Shown piece by piece: positions 5,363 through 6,126 of a DNA stretch of 6,126 nt. A program made the translations under genes and the position numbers. The stretch comes from Oscillospiraceae bacterium. Its GTDB lineage: Bacteria; Bacillota; Clostridia; Oscillospirales; Acutalibacteraceae. Below the pieces are notes generated by a model. It made no database searches. It saw only the letters and a program-made list of their open reading frames with translations, and was not told the origin of the DNA. Position 1 is the first letter of the stretch; each line of letters starts with the position of its first letter. Location: contig JAITBA010000102.1 in NCBI GenBank assembly GCA_031283835.1, forward strand, positions 1 to 6,126, written 5' to 3'.

Positions 5363-5536
5363 TTAGTTGCCTATGCCCAGCATTTTGCACAAGGCAGTGA
5401 GCAAGCCGATGATGCCGTCCGCTCCGCCCAGCGCGTTCGTGACCTCGGCCACAGGCGCTGCGGCAGCGGTTGCCGCCGAAGAACAGGCGCTGCCAAAGTT
5501 GCCTGTCAACAGTTGTAGGATTGTCGTAAAGTCCAT
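5363..5536 (-). CDS. small alanine-rich hydrophobic peptide, unknown function
   Basis: I do not recognise this 57-aa product. It starts MDFTTILQLLTGNFG, has an Ala-rich centre (21-30) with Cys18, and ends in an amphipathic or hydrophobic segment ADGIIGLLTALCKMLGIGN (39-57) with Cys50. It carries almost no charge (Asp2, Glu31, Asp40, Lys51). The start at 5536 is chosen because AAGGGAGAT (5552-5544) lies 7 nt upstream; an in-frame ATG at 5641 lies upstream of the promoter and is dismissed. It has its own extended -10 promoter and a strong terminator, giving a predicted transcript of about 290 nt, which argues that it is a real, well-expressed gene. Glu31-Val32...Ala35-Leu-Gly37-Gly38 partly fits a double-glycine leader (E at -8, hydrophobic at -7, GG at -2/-1), so a secreted 19-residue peptide is conceivable. 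No processing transporter is nearby. A membrane-acting peptide or a toxin-like peptide are alternatives. Confidence 0.7.
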   Translation of the reverse strand: MDFTTILQLLTGNFGSACSSAATAAAAPVAEVTNALGGADGIIGLLTALCKMLGIGN

Positions 5537-5543
5537 AATAATG

Positions 5544-5552
5544 ATCTCCCTT
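5544..5552 (-). promoter_or_regulatory. ribosome binding site that sets the 57-aa gene start
   Basis: AAGGGAGAT lies 7 nt before the ATG at 5536. It decides for the 57-residue product over a 92-residue reading that would begin upstream of the promoter. Confidence 0.75.
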
Positions 5553-5590
5553 CCTATCAGGCGGGCTTCGTTTGCCCTGCCTGTGGTTGT

Positions 5591-5619
5591 ATTATAGCAG
5601 CCCGGGCCGCCAGTTGCAA
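5591..5619 (-). promoter_or_regulatory. extended -10 SigA promoter of the 57-aa gene
   Basis: TTGCAA (-35, 5619-5614), 17-nt spacer, TGC plus a perfect TATAAT (-10, 5596-5591). The expected start near 5584 gives a ~48-nt leader. The spacer is unusually GC-rich and contains an imperfect palindrome around CCCGGG (5601-5606), which could be a regulator site. The box sequences and spacing are the same as in the acyltransferase promoter. Confidence 0.8.
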
Positions 5620-5643
5620 GAATCAATGTTTGACAAAACACCC

Positions 5644-5672
5644 AAAAAGCCCCTGCGAAATTTCGCAGAGGC
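5644..5672 (-). terminator. intrinsic terminator of serA
   Basis: On the minus strand, GCC-T-CTGCG/CGCAG-G-GGC forms a stem (5672-5649) with one mismatch and loop AAATTT, directly followed by five T (5648-5644). It lies 68 bp after the serA stop and separates serA from the small-peptide unit. Confidence 0.8.
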
Positions 5673-5740
5673 CTTGTGTATTCTATTGCGGAACCCGAGC
5701 CGGAACACAGCGCGTCTCCGCCCCAGCAAACCCGCGATAC

Positions 5741-6126
5741 TTAGCCGTGCCGCAAGCACCGAACGCGCAGAACACCGGGGATTTTTGCAATGGCATCCGC
5801 GTCAATGGCGTCATTGCTATCCGCAACGGTGTAGGTCACACCGCCGCGGGTGTTGCTCACAAGGTTGGCAAGGTCGGCGGTGCTAAGCGCATTGGCCACT
5901 TCTTCCGCGTTTTTGTGGATAACGCACACGCGCGTTTTAAAATCCGCAGGCAACTGCGCAGCGGGCAAATTCACACTGTTTTTGATTTCGCCGCGCTCCA
6001 GATAGGCCGTGAGCTGCGCGGCCGCCATAATGGCGCAGTTGTCCTCGCTCTCGGGCGTGGAAGCGCCCAGGTGAGGAATGGCCGTAACGCCCGCCGCGCC
6101 AATGAGGTCATCCGTAGGGAAATCCG
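5741..6126 (-). CDS. serA: D-3-phosphoglycerate dehydrogenase, C-terminal part (5' end outside window)
   Basis: Oxidises 3-phosphoglycerate to 3-phosphohydroxypyruvate with NAD+, the first step of serine synthesis, in the cytosol. The visible 127 residues start inside the catalytic domain. IPHLGASTPESEDNC holds the catalytic His of the family's HxGAST motif (residue 18 of the fragment). Then come the return helix MAAAQLTAYLERG, the linker SVNLPA (50-55), and a small ACT-like domain beginning TRVCVIHKN (64-72) and ending GVLRVRCLRHG. The last 95 residues alone could be read from an internal ATG at 6028, but the frame is open to the window edge with clear homology, so the gene extends beyond 6126. 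The ACT domain is short: about 20 residues separate HKN from RGG, where about 26 are usual, and no PG follows the Asn, so serine feedback binding may be altered (inference). An intrinsic terminator follows. Confidence 0.92.
   Translation of the reverse strand, partial: DFPTDDLIGAAGVTAIPHLGASTPESEDNCAIMAAAQLTAYLERGEIKNSVNLPAAQLPADFKTRVCVIHKNAEEVANALSTADLANLVSNTRGGVTYTVADSNDAIDADAIAKIPGVLRVRCLRHG

Noticed and set aside
5034..5400. Overlapping plus-strand open frames of 66 and 99 codons
   Set aside because: No Shine-Dalgarno or convincing start; the longer one begins at a TTG inside the promoter dyad, runs through the opposite-strand terminator stem and into the small-peptide gene. Only the short recombinase-like stretch is kept, at low confidence.
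5630..5635. Perfect TTGACA on the plus strand
   Set aside because: No -10 box at 16-19 nt (the position falls in the serA terminator stem), and no gene follows on that strand.
1..6126. CRISPR array, tRNA or rRNA genes, prophage or defence island
   Set aside because: No regularly spaced direct repeats, cloverleaf-like segments, rRNA signatures or recognisable defence proteins were seen on either strand.

Overview
The window looks like a chromosomal segment of a GC-rich Clostridia-type Bacillota, plausibly an Oscillospiraceae/Ruminococcaceae-like gut organism. The reasons are purine-rich Shine-Dalgarno sites (AAGGAGGAGA, AAGGGGGAGA, AAGGGAGAT), SigA-type promoters, T-run intrinsic terminators, a short QueG with a QKKG motif, and an ENP1-like M14 cell-wall peptidase. 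The organism call is inference. Apart from an insertion-sequence tail at the left edge and a possible relic near 5200-5315, every gene lies on the minus strand, so transcription runs from right to left.

Right to left: (1) 6126-5741 is the 3' part of a D-3-phosphoglycerate dehydrogenase (serA), closed by a hairpin/T-run terminator at 5644-5672. (2) 5619-5294 is a compact one-gene unit: an extended -10 promoter, a 57-residue alanine-rich hydrophobic peptide (5536-5363) of unknown function, and a very strong 18-bp-stem terminator. (3) About 380 bp without a confirmed gene (5362-4984) holds that terminator, a possible recombinase relic on the plus strand, and a promoter whose -35 box sits at the centre of a 34-bp dyad. 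(4) That promoter faces a NeuD/PglD-like hexapeptide acyltransferase (4983-4348). (5) A promoter placed so that transcription would start at the ATG itself drives a VTT/DedA-like membrane protein (4234-3494). It is followed after 33 bp by a metallophosphoesterase with a C-terminal membrane anchor (3460-2348). (6) A three-domain peptidoglycan peptidase (PG-binding, LysM, M14 zinc peptidase; 2238-952) is followed after 54 bp by a short epoxyqueuosine reductase (897-73). (7) At the left edge, the C-terminus of an IS5-family transposase on the plus strand converges on, and overlaps, the 3' end of queG.

The most coherent functional story is the VTT protein plus tail-anchored phosphatase pair, which suggests paired lipid transport and dephosphorylation at the inner face of the membrane (inference). 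The M14 protein adds a cell-wall theme: it has wall-binding domains but no signal peptide, as in the spore-associated endopeptidase I of Lysinibacillus sphaericus. The most unexplained element is the 57-aa peptide with its own strong promoter and terminator. No complete novel defence or mobile system is visible in these 6.1 kb.
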